From the NCBI RefSeq assembly GCF_000411295.1, contig NZ_KE150421.1, positions 1,244,825-1,308,824 on the forward strand: a stretch of DNA of 64,000 nucleotides, written 5' to 3'. Within the stretch, counting starts at the first letter, position 1, and every line of letters begins with the position of its first letter. The stretch comes from Paenisporosarcina sp. HGH0030. Lineage in GTDB: Bacteria > Bacillota > Bacilli > Bacillales_A > Planococcaceae. The notes beneath the pieces were generated by a model, which saw only the letters and a program-made list of their open reading frames with translations, was not told where the DNA came from and made no database searches. Shown in pieces: positions 56,159 through 64,000 of this stretch. Made by a program: the position numbers and the translations under genes.

Positions 56159-56431
56159 TTATGTTAAAGGTCGTTTAGGTCGCAATTCACAATATTCACA
56201 AGTTGGATCTGTGCATGCTTCTTCTCTCCATGCATTGCAAGATTCGCAGTAACAAGCATCATATTCATCATGATAGGACAACGGTTCAAAACAATCATTA
56301 CAATAATCCACGATTTCATCATTGGCAATAACACGGTTTTTCACCAATAGAAAGGTGCCTTCAATTTGTTTTTGTGATTTTTTATTTTGTCTTGCTTTAG
56401 GATCCAAAAATAACATCATGGTTCTTCCCAT
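56159..56431 (-). CDS. small cysteine-rich zinc-binding-type protein
   Basis: This 90-residue protein has a basic helical first half and a cysteine-rich second half: CNDC, then CYCESC, then C.....C near CTDPTCEYC. Eight cysteines fall in CxxC-like spacing, consistent with one or two zinc sites. ATG 56431 is selected because AAGGAG is eight bases upstream. I do not recognise the family. It is divergent from the CorA-like gene by 69 bp. A T-rich hairpin (near 56135) follows. The function is unknown. Confidence 0.65.
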   Translation of the reverse strand: MGRTMMLFLDPKARQNKKSQKQIEGTFLLVKNRVIANDEIVDYCNDCFEPLSYHDEYDACYCESCNAWREEACTDPTCEYCELRPKRPLT

Positions 56432-56500
56432 AAACGTCACTCCTTCCGTGTTTCATGTTAACATATATATATGAAAGAAAAAATAGTGGAGGTCTTGAAA

Positions 56501-57952
56501 ATGGATTCAACTGCCAAAATACAGCCTCTAACTTTGAAGCAGGCTTACATGTCTTTTCTTTTTCCATTCTCATTCCATGAAAAAGAGCGGGAAAATCTTG
56601 CGGATCATTTACGAAAAAACCATTTCACCTTCTTTTCATTAAATCAAAAAGACTTACAGAGTGGGTTTTATGGTGAAGGTATTGAAGTAAAACATGAAGA
56701 ACTGGATCAATATTTTTTACCGTTTCTTGAACGAAAACTATTTCCCAAACGCACTGATCAACAAGGATTTCTTCGATTCTCGAAGAAAGTCAATGAATCG
56801 TTCAATTTGGATGTTCATGACACATCGTTTTCTTTTTTGGTGAACAGTATTGATGTCATGATTTGCCCTTTTGGTATAGGTCTCATAACCATTCGGACAG
56901 AGATGAATAAAGAACTAGAAGAATTATGTGAAGTGCTAGATTATATGAATCATTTTCGAGTGTTGGAACCGAAGCTCGATGAAGAAAAAGGGGCTACAAT
57001 TCGAAAAGGTGATCGTGAATTCAACACGACAAATGAATTTGTATTTAGCTACCTCTGTCCTTCCCTTAAAGCCTACATCATTCATGACGATAAACGTGCA
57101 GGTTACTTCGGAAGCCTTCCCTTCTTTGAAGATGAACGAATGCTTTCTTCAGGTTTTTTCATTACGGACGGTGAAGATCCGATAAGTGGGGACCACTTAT
57201 TTCGAATGGGTCAGTTGGATGGTAAAAATCCGGAAGGGCGTCCCTTCATGTCGAGTACAAATGCCGAGTATATCGAGCGTTACGTACAAAATCATGTGCA
57301 CGACCGTTGGGCACCCGATTCTTATACGGTTACTTCAGATCATGCCCAAATCACGGTTTCAAATAAATCACGAGAACAACTGGCGAGACCACTATCCCAA
57401 TTCATGGGAACGCATCACTATAATTTACTACTTCATTATTTTTACAAAATCATGTTGTTGCGTATGTCATTTGAGTATAGTGAGGTACAGTGGGAACAGG
57501 ACGGAGATTATGTGGAAGAGTTGATTGAACTGATATCAAAGTTCTCCTCTAGGTATTATTTTGGAGAAGTTTCTGCACGTACAGAAGGAAAAGAATTAAC
57601 CAGGACATACCGTGATACGTTTCATTTGAATTCTTTATATGAAGAAGTTAAACAAACATTGCACGAGCTTTATCGTGCCCAAGAAAATCAATCAAATAAA
57701 CGCCATAATATGTTGTTATTCATGCTTACCGTCTTTACAGTAGTTTCCGGTATTTACGGAATGAACTTGGTCATCGAAGATTGGAAAGGAAAAACAGATT
57801 GGTCGAAGGTCCCTGGCTACTCATTTTTCGAATGGATCTCACTCATTACCGCTTTGGCTGGTATTTCACTATCAGCAATCTTATTGGCTACAACAGGCGG
57901 AAAAGGTCTTTGGAAGAAATTCAGAAAATGGAAACGCGATCAATACAGATAA
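56501..57952 (+). CDS. CorA-like membrane protein with divergent N-terminal domain
   Basis: This 483-residue protein ends like a CorA metal transporter. A transmembrane helix ends in SGIYGMNLV (the GMN signature, residues about 419-423), then a short loop, a second helix (ISLITALAGISLSAILLA) and a basic cytosolic tail. The N-terminal 380 residues are soluble and do not resemble ordinary CorA. They include FGIGLITIRTEM and a helical HTLYRAQENQSNKRHNMLL (approximate) near the membrane. GGAGG lies eight bases before ATG 56501. It would be expected to form a pentameric cation channel; the ion is unknown. Confidence 0.75.
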   Translation: MDSTAKIQPLTLKQAYMSFLFPFSFHEKERENLADHLRKNHFTFFSLNQKDLQSGFYGEGIEVKHEELDQYFLPFLERKLFPKRTDQQGFLRFSKKVNESFNLDVHDTSFSFLVNSIDVMICPFGIGLITIRTEMNKELEELCEVLDYMNHFRVLEPKLDEEKGATIRKGDREFNTTNEFVFSYLCPSLKAYIIHDDKRAGYFGSLPFFEDERMLSSGFFITDGEDPISGDHLFRMGQLDGKNPEGRPFMSSTNAEYIERYVQNHVHDRWAPDSYTVTSDHAQITVSNKSREQLARPLSQFMGTHHYNLLLHYFYKIMLLRMSFEYSEVQWEQDGDYVEELIELISKFSSRYYFGEVSARTEGKELTRTYRDTFHLNSLYEEVKQTLHELYRAQENQSNKRHNMLLFMLTVFTVVSGIYGMNLVIEDWKGKTDWSKVPGYSFFEWISLITALAGISLSAILLATTGGKGLWKKFRKWKRDQYR

Positions 57953-57962
57953 CGCATTAATT

Positions 57963-57994
57963 CACTTCTCATCTTATGATGGGAAGTTTTTTTA
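57963..57994 (+). terminator. terminator after the CorA-like gene
   Basis: ACTTCTCATC pairs with GATGGGAAGT and is followed by seven T. Confidence 0.85.
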
Positions 57995-58003
57995 TAAATA
58001 GAC

Positions 58004-58031
58004 TTGAAAAAATTGGTGGATTTTGTATAAT
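58004..58031 (+). promoter_or_regulatory. promoter of the pot operon
   Basis: TTGAAA, 16 bp, TATAAT, about 93 bp upstream of the regulator gene start. Confidence 0.7.
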
Positions 58032-58042
58032 AAAAGACGTTT

Positions 58043-58076
58043 ATAGTAAACTTAAAGTATTGTGATAGTAAACTTA
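58043..58076 (+). promoter_or_regulatory. candidate operator: two direct repeats 22 bp apart
   Basis: ATAGTAAACTTA occurs at 58043-58054 and 58065-58076, just downstream of the promoter -10 box. The 22-bp phasing is two helical turns. It is placed for repression by the operon's own XRE-cupin regulator. Confidence 0.55.
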
Positions 58077-58123
58077 CATAAACATTGGTTGCTATTAATC
58101 ACACCTGCGAGGAGCATCTCTTT

Positions 58124-58663
58124 ATGCAAATTGGAAACAAAATTAAGAGTTTGCGCATCAAGAAAAGGTTAACTCAGGAAGAATTAGGTGAACGTACCGA
58201 TTTGAGTAAAGGCTACATTTCACAACTGGAGCGAAATTTGAATTCCCCATCAATTGAAACGCTTTTTACTTTACTGGAAGTGCTCGGAACTAAACCGAAA
58301 GATTTCTTTGATGATGAAAAAAATCAACGCGTTGTGTATTTGGAAGAAGACCAAACCGTTTATTGCGATGAAGACAAGAAGTATCAAATTCGGTGGCTTG
58401 TCCCTGAATCAAACGACAAAGAAATGGAACCGGTTCTCGTGAAATTTTTTGAAGCAGGGGAATATAAGCAATTCGAACCTTCTTTATCAGAAACTTTTAT
58501 GTATGTCTTAACAGGCAATGTACGTCTCGTTCTTGGATCGCATGAATTTTACGCAAAAGAAGGACAATCCCTATACTTTGAAGCTTCAGATCATCATCAA
58601 TTATCCAATCACCACAACGGGGAATCAGAAATATTAATTGTTGTTACACATTCTTACTTATAA
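58124..58663 (+). CDS. XRE-family transcriptional regulator with cupin domain (PotR-like)
   Basis: This 179-residue regulator has an N-terminal XRE helix-turn-helix (KIKSLRIKKRLTQEELGERT, then SKGYISQLERNLNSPSIETL) at residues 5-60. A C-terminal cupin domain covers about residues 105-175 (FEAGEYKQFEPS, YVLTGNVRLVLG, EGQSLYFEASDHHQLSN), which likely senses a small ligand. It is first in the polyamine uptake operon, 15 bp before potA, so it probably senses polyamines. ATG 58124 has GAGGAG nine bases upstream. The same arrangement occurs in other Bacillales. Confidence 0.88.
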   Translation: MQIGNKIKSLRIKKRLTQEELGERTDLSKGYISQLERNLNSPSIETLFTLLEVLGTKPKDFFDDEKNQRVVYLEEDQTVYCDEDKKYQIRWLVPESNDKEMEPVLVKFFEAGEYKQFEPSLSETFMYVLTGNVRLVLGSHEFYAKEGQSLYFEASDHHQLSNHHNGESEILIVVTHSYL

Positions 58664-58678
58664 ATCAGGAGGTCAATC

Positions 58679-59785
58679 ATGACAGACACTACGATTATCC
58701 GCTTTGACAACGTCACAAAATCATACGACAGCGCGACACCTGTGTTAAACAATGTGAGCTTTGAGATTGAACGCGGAAAATTTTATACATTACTCGGTCC
58801 TTCCGGCTGTGGAAAAACGACGATATTGCGATTGATTGCCGGATTCATGGAACCGACCAGCGGCGAAATATATTTCAATGGCAAAAAAATCAACCATGTG
58901 CCCGCAAATGAACGACAAGTCAACACGGTTTTCCAAGACTATGCCCTCTTCCCTCACTTAAATGTATTTGAGAATGTGGCATTTGGATTACGTATCAAGA
59001 AGTTAAAAAAAGACGAGATTAATCGTCGAGTATTAGAAGCTCTTAAGTTTGTTAATTTAGTAGGATATGAGAACCGTGAAATTATCGAAATGTCTGGCGG
59101 ACAAAAACAACGTGTCGCAATCGCACGCGCTATTGTAAATGATCCGGAAGTTATCTTACTCGACGAACCATTGTCTGCACTTGATTTGAAGTTGAGAACG
59201 GAAATGCAATATGAACTTCGTGAATTGCAACAGCGACTCGGCAAGACCTTTATATTTGTTACACATGATCAGGAAGAAGCCTTGGCTATGTCAGATGAAA
59301 TTTTTGTTATGAATGCAGGAGTCATTCAACAAAGCGGTACACCCATGGATATTTATGATGAACCTATCAACAGATTCGTGGCAGATTTCATTGGAGAATC
59401 CAATATCGTTCCAGGAGTGATGATTTCCGATTACCATGTACAATTTGGCGGAAAAGAATTTGAATGTGCGGACAAAGGTTTGTCGTCGAACGAGAAAGTA
59501 GATATCGTCATCCGTCCGGAAGACTTGGAAATTACTACTGTTGATCGAGGAAAAATGACCGTTAAAGTAGACACACAATTATTCCGGGGAGTTCACTATG
59601 AATTATCTACCTTCGATAAAGAAGGCAACGAATGGCTCGTCCATTCGACTAAAAAGGCAGCAGTAGGGGAAGAAATCGGCTTGGATTTCGAACCGGAAGC
59701 GATTCATGTCATGCGTTTGAACGAAACAGAAGAAGAATTCGACAAGCGTCTAGAATCGTATGGAGAAGAGCACCATGCAAAATAA
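58679..59785 (+). CDS. potA: spermidine/putrescine ABC transporter ATPase
   Basis: This 368-residue ATPase powers polyamine import. Walker A is GPSGCGKTT, the signature is [15 protein letters not shown], Walker B is [12 protein letters not shown], and the switch His is in [11 protein letters not shown]-terminal TOBE-type regulatory domain covers about residues 240-350 ([13 protein letters not shown]). It is second in the operon and overlaps potB by 11 bases. The length matches PotA. Confidence 0.95.
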   Translation: MTDTTIIRFDNVTKSYDSATPVLNNVSFEIERGKFYTLLGPSGCGKTTILRLIAGFMEPTSGEIYFNGKKINHVPANERQVNTVFQDYALFPHLNVFENVAFGLRIKKLKKDEINRRVLEALKFVNLVGYENREIIEMSGGQKQRVAIARAIVNDPEVILLDEPLSALDLKLRTEMQYELRELQQRLGKTFIFVTHDQEEALAMSDEIFVMNAGVIQQSGTPMDIYDEPINRFVADFIGESNIVPGVMISDYHVQFGGKEFECADKGLSSNEKVDIVIRPEDLEITTVDRGKMTVKVDTQLFRGVHYELSTFDKEGNEWLVHSTKKAAVGEEIGLDFEPEAIHVMRLNETEEEFDKRLESYGEEHHAK

Positions 59786-60599
59786 CACAAATCGTTCCTT
59801 TTATTTAGTTCCTTATATTGGCTGGATGCTGCTCTTTGTCATTGCACCAATTGTACTTGTTGTTTATTTTTCGTTGTTTGATTTACATGGGAATTTTTCA
59901 TTCGTAAATTATCAGAATTTCTTTACTTCTGTATATTTGAAAATGACCTTAAGCTCGTTTTGGTATGCTTTTCTTATTACTGCTTTCACCTTAGTCATTG
60001 CATATCCCACTGCTTACTGGTTGACCAAAACAAAACATAAACAATTATGGTTACTGCTTATCATTATTCCTTCATGGATTAATCTGTTGTTAAAAACATA
60101 TGCCTTTATTGGTATTTTTGGTGTAATTGGCCCTATAAATCAACTGTTCGATACATTGGGGATTGGCACAAAACAAATTCTCTATACTGATTTCAGTTTC
60201 ATTTTCGTTTCAGTCTATATTTTTATTCCATTCATGATTTTACCGATTTTTAACTCTCTCGATAAAATGAATCATTCGCTGATAGATGCCGCCCGCGACC
60301 TAGGCTCATCTACATGGACAACATTTACGAAAGTGATTTTCCCATTAACAATCAATGGTGTGAAATCTGGAATTCAGGCTGTATTTATTCCTTCCCTATC
60401 GTTATTTATGATTACCAGACTGATAGCTGGTAACAAGGTCATTACGCTTGGCACAGCGATCGAACAACAATTTTTAGTGACTCAAAATTGGGGAATGGGT
60501 TCGACCATTGCCGTATTCTTGATTTTATTTATGGTTATCATCATGATTTTAACTGGTCAAAAAGAGAAGGGGGCGCTTTCAAATGGACAGATCAAGTAA
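59775..60599 (+). CDS. potB: spermidine/putrescine ABC transporter permease PotB
   Basis: This 274-residue permease has six transmembrane helices and the cytoplasmic EAA-type loop [20 protein letters not shown] near residue 180 that contacts PotA. ATG 59775 is chosen, with GGAGAAG inside the potA end. It overlaps both neighbours, showing tight coupling. It forms the membrane channel with PotC. Confidence 0.94.
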   Translation: MQNNTNRSFYLVPYIGWMLLFVIAPIVLVVYFSLFDLHGNFSFVNYQNFFTSVYLKMTLSSFWYAFLITAFTLVIAYPTAYWLTKTKHKQLWLLLIIIPSWINLLLKTYAFIGIFGVIGPINQLFDTLGIGTKQILYTDFSFIFVSVYIFIPFMILPIFNSLDKMNHSLIDAARDLGSSTWTTFTKVIFPLTINGVKSGIQAVFIPSLSLFMITRLIAGNKVITLGTAIEQQFLVTQNWGMGSTIAVFLILFMVIIMILTGQKEKGALSNGQIK

Positions 60600-61386
60600 A
60601 TTATCAAAAGTTTATTTAGCACTTGTTTTTGTCATTCTGTATACGCCTATCTTTTACTTGATCTTTTACTCATTTAATAGTGGTGGTACCATGTCAAGTT
60701 TTAAATCCTTTACCTTTGAACACTATAAGGCAGTTTTTGCCGATACACGACTCATCATGATTCTGATTAATACGGTTATTGTTGCATTATTATCTGCACT
60801 CCTTTCCACTGCAATTGGGGTAATCGGTGCTATCGGTATAATATTTTTAAAAAACCGTAAATCCCGTAATGCACTGTTGTCCCTTAACAATGTGCTGGTT
60901 GTCAGCCCTGACGTAATCATAGGGGCATCATTCTTGATCTTATTTACAATGGTCGGAGTGAAATTGGGCTTTGCTTCGGTATTGATATCACATATCGCGT
61001 TTAGTGTCCCAATTGTGGTCATTATGGTCTTGCCAAAATTACAGGAAATGAGCAGCACTTTGATTGATGCAGCACTCGATCTTGGCGCTTCAAAACGTGA
61101 TGTATTGAGCCGTGTAATCATTCCATATATTAAACCCGGGATATTTGCGGGATTCTTTTTGGCCCTGACATATTCACTGGATGATTTTGCCGTGACCTTC
61201 TTTGTAACGGGGAATGGTTTTTCCACCCTGTCCGTTGAAATATATTCCATGGCACGTGCAGGCATCACATTAACGATTAATGCATTATCGGGTCTTTTGT
61301 TTATCGTTACACTACTATTGGTACTAGGTTATTACTTCGTGACGAATCGCACAAAAAACCCGCTTAGAACGGGGGTTTCTAAATGA
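60583..61386 (+). CDS. potC: spermidine/putrescine ABC transporter permease PotC
   Basis: This 267-residue permease has six helices and the EAA loop DAALDLGASKRDVLSRVIIP near residue 165. The segment FLALTYSLDDFAVTFFVTG is typical of PotC. The start overlaps potB by 17 bases, with AGAAGGGGG upstream. It pairs with PotB. Confidence 0.94.
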   Translation: MDRSSKLSKVYLALVFVILYTPIFYLIFYSFNSGGTMSSFKSFTFEHYKAVFADTRLIMILINTVIVALLSALLSTAIGVIGAIGIIFLKNRKSRNALLSLNNVLVVSPDVIIGASFLILFTMVGVKLGFASVLISHIAFSVPIVVIMVLPKLQEMSSTLIDAALDLGASKRDVLSRVIIPYIKPGIFAGFFLALTYSLDDFAVTFFVTGNGFSTLSVEIYSMARAGITLTINALSGLLFIVTLLLVLGYYFVTNRTKNPLRTGVSK

Positions 61387-62456
61387 AAGATATCATTCGT
61401 GCAGTTATAGCGATACTCATCATTTGCACAGTTTTATTTTATGTCAATAACCAACTGAACAAATCCACAGGAAGAGCTGGAAGCGATACAATCAGCGTTT
61501 ACAACTGGGGAGAATATATTGACCCTGAACTCATCAAACGATTTGAAAAAGAAACAGGTATCACAGTTGTTTATGAAACATTTGAATCGAACGAAGCGAT
61601 GATGACCAAAATCGAACAAGGTGGTACTTCTTATGATGTGGCCATGCCTTCCGAATATACGATTGAAAAAATGAAAGAAAACGATTTATTAATTCCGATA
61701 GATCATAGTAAAATACCTAATTTATCAAACATAGACCCTTACTTCCTTGACTTACCTTTTGATCCTGGCAATGAATATTCCATTCCTTATTTTTGGGGAA
61801 CAGTTGGAATCGCCTTCAATCCAAAACTGTTGGATGGTCAAACATTTGAAAGTTGGGAAGATCTGTGGGATCCATCTTTAAAGCAGGAAGTCATTTTAGT
61901 TGACGGTGCACGTGAAGTAATGGGTATGGGTTTGAATACTTTGGGATATTCACTCAATACAAAAGATGAGCACCAACTTCAAGAAGCTACGGATAAATTA
62001 AAAACCCTATCCCCCAATATTAAAGCCATTCTTGGTGATGAAATTGTGGAAACGATGCGACGCAGTGAAGCAGCTGTAGCTCTGGTGTGGTCAGGACAGG
62101 CTGCTGACATTATGTATGTCAATGAAGATATTGACTATGCTGTTCCTAAAGAAGGATCAAACTTATGGTTTGATAATATGGTTATTCCGAAAACGGCAGC
62201 GAACGTAGAAGGTGCTCATAAATTTATCAATTTCATGCTTGATCCAGAAGTAGCTGCGCAAAATGCAGATTATGTAGGATACTCGACACCTAATGAAAAT
62301 GCCATTCCACTGATGGATCCTGAAGTAACTGGGGATGAGCGTTTTTATCCAACTAAGGAGATGCGGGAGCGTTTGGAAGTCTATAAAAACCTGGGATTGG
62401 AAACTCTCGGTAGGTACAATGAGTTGTTCTTGGAATTTAAGATGGATGCCCAGTAA
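61383..62456 (+). CDS. potD: spermidine/putrescine-binding protein PotD
   Basis: This 357-residue extracytoplasmic polyamine-binding protein has an N-terminal hydrophobic segment (AVIAILIICTVLFYVNN), then the mature domain starting SVYNWGEYIDPELIKRFEKE. Further family segments are YDVAMPSEYTIEKM and YFWGTVGIAFNPK. There is no standard lipobox: the only nearby Cys is in LIIC, where the -1 residue is Ile instead of Gly, Ala or Ser. It may therefore be tethered by an uncleaved helix. It overlaps potC by four bases and ends the operon. Confidence 0.93.
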   Translation: MKDIIRAVIAILIICTVLFYVNNQLNKSTGRAGSDTISVYNWGEYIDPELIKRFEKETGITVVYETFESNEAMMTKIEQGGTSYDVAMPSEYTIEKMKENDLLIPIDHSKIPNLSNIDPYFLDLPFDPGNEYSIPYFWGTVGIAFNPKLLDGQTFESWEDLWDPSLKQEVILVDGAREVMGMGLNTLGYSLNTKDEHQLQEATDKLKTLSPNIKAILGDEIVETMRRSEAAVALVWSGQAADIMYVNEDIDYAVPKEGSNLWFDNMVIPKTAANVEGAHKFINFMLDPEVAAQNADYVGYSTPNENAIPLMDPEVTGDERFYPTKEMRERLEVYKNLGLETLGRYNELFLEFKMDAQ

Positions 62457-62506
62457 TCATTAAATCAACTCCCTTTTATAGAGATAAAACCTCTATTTGC
62501 TATACG

Positions 62507-62534
62507 AAACCTGCTCATTTTTGGGCAGGTTTTT
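62507..62534 (+). terminator. terminator after potABCD
   Basis: AAACCTGC pairs with GCAGGTTT and is followed by a T run. Confidence 0.85.
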
Positions 62535-62609
62535 GTAATGGCTTTTTATTAATTGTGTGTTAAAATTTTAGATACTCGAAACAGTTTGAGCAAGAAAGTA
62601 GGATGTATA

Positions 62610-63788
62610 ATGGCAGGTAAATCAAATCGCTTTGCACTTTTTGTGCTGATGTTTAATATGTTCATTGCCATGTCAGGAATTGGCTTAATTATTCCAATAA
62701 TGCCAGATTACTTGGAAACCTTTGGTGTGGCTGGTCAGGCACTTGGATTTTTGATCGCCATGTTTGCCTTTTCCCAATTTTTATTTTCTCCTTTAGCCGG
62801 AGACTTATCAGATAAATATGGTCGTAAGTATTTAATTATTGTTGGACTTGTCATATTCGGTTTGTCTCAACTGATGTTCGGATTAGCGTCAGATTTATGG
62901 ATTTTGTATTTGGCAAGGTTCTTTAGCGGTGTCGGTTCGGCGTTTATCGTTCCGCCAATGATGGCATTCGTCGCGGATATTACGACTGAAGAAGAGCGTG
63001 GAAAAGGAATGGGATTGCTTGGTGCTTCAATGTCCCTTGGCTTTATGATTGGGCCAGCAATCGGTGGCTTATTGGCAGAAGTAAGCCTTCGTTTTCCTTT
63101 TTATGTGGCAACTAGCGCAGCATTAGTGGCAGCAGTCATATCAATGTTTGTGTTACCTAAGACAGCACCAGCTGTTCAAACTGGTAAGCCAACTAAACGA
63201 GAGAACTTATTCAAACAAATGAAACATTCAACGACCACACCGTATTTTGTCATGTTAATCGTAATGTTTGTATTTTCATTTGGTCTAGCAAATTTTCAGT
63301 CAACGATAGCTTTATATGTGGATAAAAAATATGCATTTACCCCAGGTGAAATTGCCGTATTAATTACAGCAGGCGGCTTTGTAGGTGTTATTGTTCAGAC
63401 ATTTGTCATCAATAAACTATTCGTGAAGTATGGCGAATTGAAAGTGATTCTAGTGAATCTACTTGTGTCTGCTCTTGCTATGATTTCCGTGCTATTTGTT
63501 GATGGTTTCTGGCCGATTTTGATTGTGTCGAGTGTATTCTTTACAGCCGCTTCATTGTTGAGACCTGCATTGAATACACTGATTTCGAAACAGGCTGGCA
63601 CTGAACAAGGTTTTGCAGCAGGTATGAATAATGCTTATATGAGCTTAGGAAATATGGTCGGTCCGGCCTTGGCTGGAATTTTGTTCGACATCAACATGAA
63701 CTTCCCTTATATGGCTGGCACGCTTATATTGATTGTTTGCTTCTTCATCGCTTCTCTTACCCAGCGAAAATCGGCAGTTGTCATTTAG
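62610..63788 (+). CDS. MFS multidrug-efflux-type transporter
   Basis: This 392-residue, twelve-helix transporter of the drug:H+ antiporter-1 group has motif C-like GIGLIIPIMPDYL at helix 1, the motif A loop GDLSDKYGRKYLI near residue 75, and SMSLGFMIGPAIGGLLAE at helix 5. It resembles Bmr/NorA-type exporters. ATG 62610 is chosen with TAGGATG upstream; a longer frame begins in the intergenic region. It follows the pot operon but has a terminator before it. The substrate is unknown; polyamine export is possible, since Blt-type pumps do this. Confidence 0.87.
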   Translation: MAGKSNRFALFVLMFNMFIAMSGIGLIIPIMPDYLETFGVAGQALGFLIAMFAFSQFLFSPLAGDLSDKYGRKYLIIVGLVIFGLSQLMFGLASDLWILYLARFFSGVGSAFIVPPMMAFVADITTEEERGKGMGLLGASMSLGFMIGPAIGGLLAEVSLRFPFYVATSAALVAAVISMFVLPKTAPAVQTGKPTKRENLFKQMKHSTTTPYFVMLIVMFVFSFGLANFQSTIALYVDKKYAFTPGEIAVLITAGGFVGVIVQTFVINKLFVKYGELKVILVNLLVSALAMISVLFVDGFWPILIVSSVFFTAASLLRPALNTLISKQAGTEQGFAAGMNNAYMSLGNMVGPALAGILFDINMNFPYMAGTLILIVCFFIASLTQRKSAVVI

Positions 63789-63847
63789 TAAATTGGTTCT
63801 GTTTAACGATATTGTTAATCAGTAAGGGAATCATCTATAAACATCTG

Positions 63848-64000
63848 CTCCTGCATCGCTGCGCTAGCTTCGAAACATGAAAGTGCGTTGCATCGCTGCG
63901 CTAGCTTCGAAACATGAAAGTGCGTTGCATCGCTGCGCCAGCTTCGTCGCAAAGACTAGACCAATGCTCCTGCATCGCTGCGCTAGCTTCGTCGCAAAGA
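63848..64000. repeat. tandem 37-bp repeats with terminal CGTCGCAAAGA (module A), cut by window end
   Basis: Two perfect 37-bp copies at 63852-63888 and 63889-63925 (core TGCATCGCTGCGCTAGCTTC) are followed by a partial third (63926) ending TCGTCGCAAAGA. After 10 bp, TGCTCCTGC restarts a further unit to the window edge. Sites TTCGAA and GCTAGC recur. There is no gene and no unique spacers. Confidence 0.85.

Noticed and set aside
63852..64000. CRISPR array
   Set aside because: The 37-bp units are directly abutting without unique spacers, and the same unit occurs as single or reversed copies elsewhere; no cas gene is present.

Overview
The window reads as a low-GC Gram-positive chromosome from the order Bacillales, most likely the family Planococcaceae. 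Gene order matches, block by block, the Bacillus subtilis region ylbO-ylbC / cta / pycA-ftsW / ylaN-ylaF / yktC-yktA / speA / pdhABCD / ykyA-defB-ykrA / rpoY-rnjA-ktrC. Genes of the RsfA/GerR, SpoVV (YlbJ) and YtvI types point to an endospore-forming lineage. The strain or species cannot be named from this sequence alone.

Layout. 1-1.3 kb: a biotin carboxylase subunit, cut by the window edge, behind a perfect-looking CcpA cre box. 1.5-16.6 kb: the ylb region (spore regulator, L32 with YceD, TmcAL, Lon-type PDZ protease, YlbJ, CoaD, RsmD, YlbG, YlbF, CAP protein). Within it lies a divergent pair made of a MurE-like ligase and a short aspartokinase-like protein. 16.7-24.6 kb: the complete caa3 cytochrome oxidase module (DUF420, CtaG, CtaF, CtaE, CtaD, CtaC, CtaB) with divergent ctaA; the ctaA-ctaB gap carries phased ResD-type boxes. 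24.8-36.1 kb: pyruvate carboxylase, FtsW, the yla genes, TypA/BipA and the ykt genes. 36.1-44.7 kb: an NMO/FabK-type flavoprotein, arginine decarboxylase, a deacetylase lipoprotein and pdhABCD. 45.6-50.8 kb: YkyA lipoprotein, peptide deformylase, HAD phosphatase, a very small cationic-peptide gene, RNAP epsilon, RNase J1 and KtrC. 50.9-58 kb: a two-gene ABC exporter, YkuV, YkuU, a small cysteine-rich protein and a CorA-like membrane protein. 58.1-63.8 kb: a polyamine-uptake operon (potRABCD) and an MFS transporter.

Central metabolism and respiration dominate. Pyruvate dehydrogenase and pyruvate carboxylase feed the TCA cycle, and heme O/A synthesis (CtaB, CtaA) and the assembly factors serve the caa3 oxidase. 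Polyamines can be made (SpeA begins the agmatine route) and imported (PotABCD).

The most unusual material is not protein coding. Several intergenic gaps carry a modular family of GC-rich repeats: 37-bp tandem units, a hairpin-plus-tail module whose stem differs by compensatory changes between two copies, and larger palindromic elements containing variable hairpins. They lie near 2.0, 35.7, 45.0-45.5, 50.0 and 63.85-64.0 kb. The second notable item is a self-contained transcription unit near 47.8-48.0 kb for a 23-residue peptide with nine basic and no acidic residues. No tRNA, rRNA, CRISPR array or intact insertion sequence was seen.
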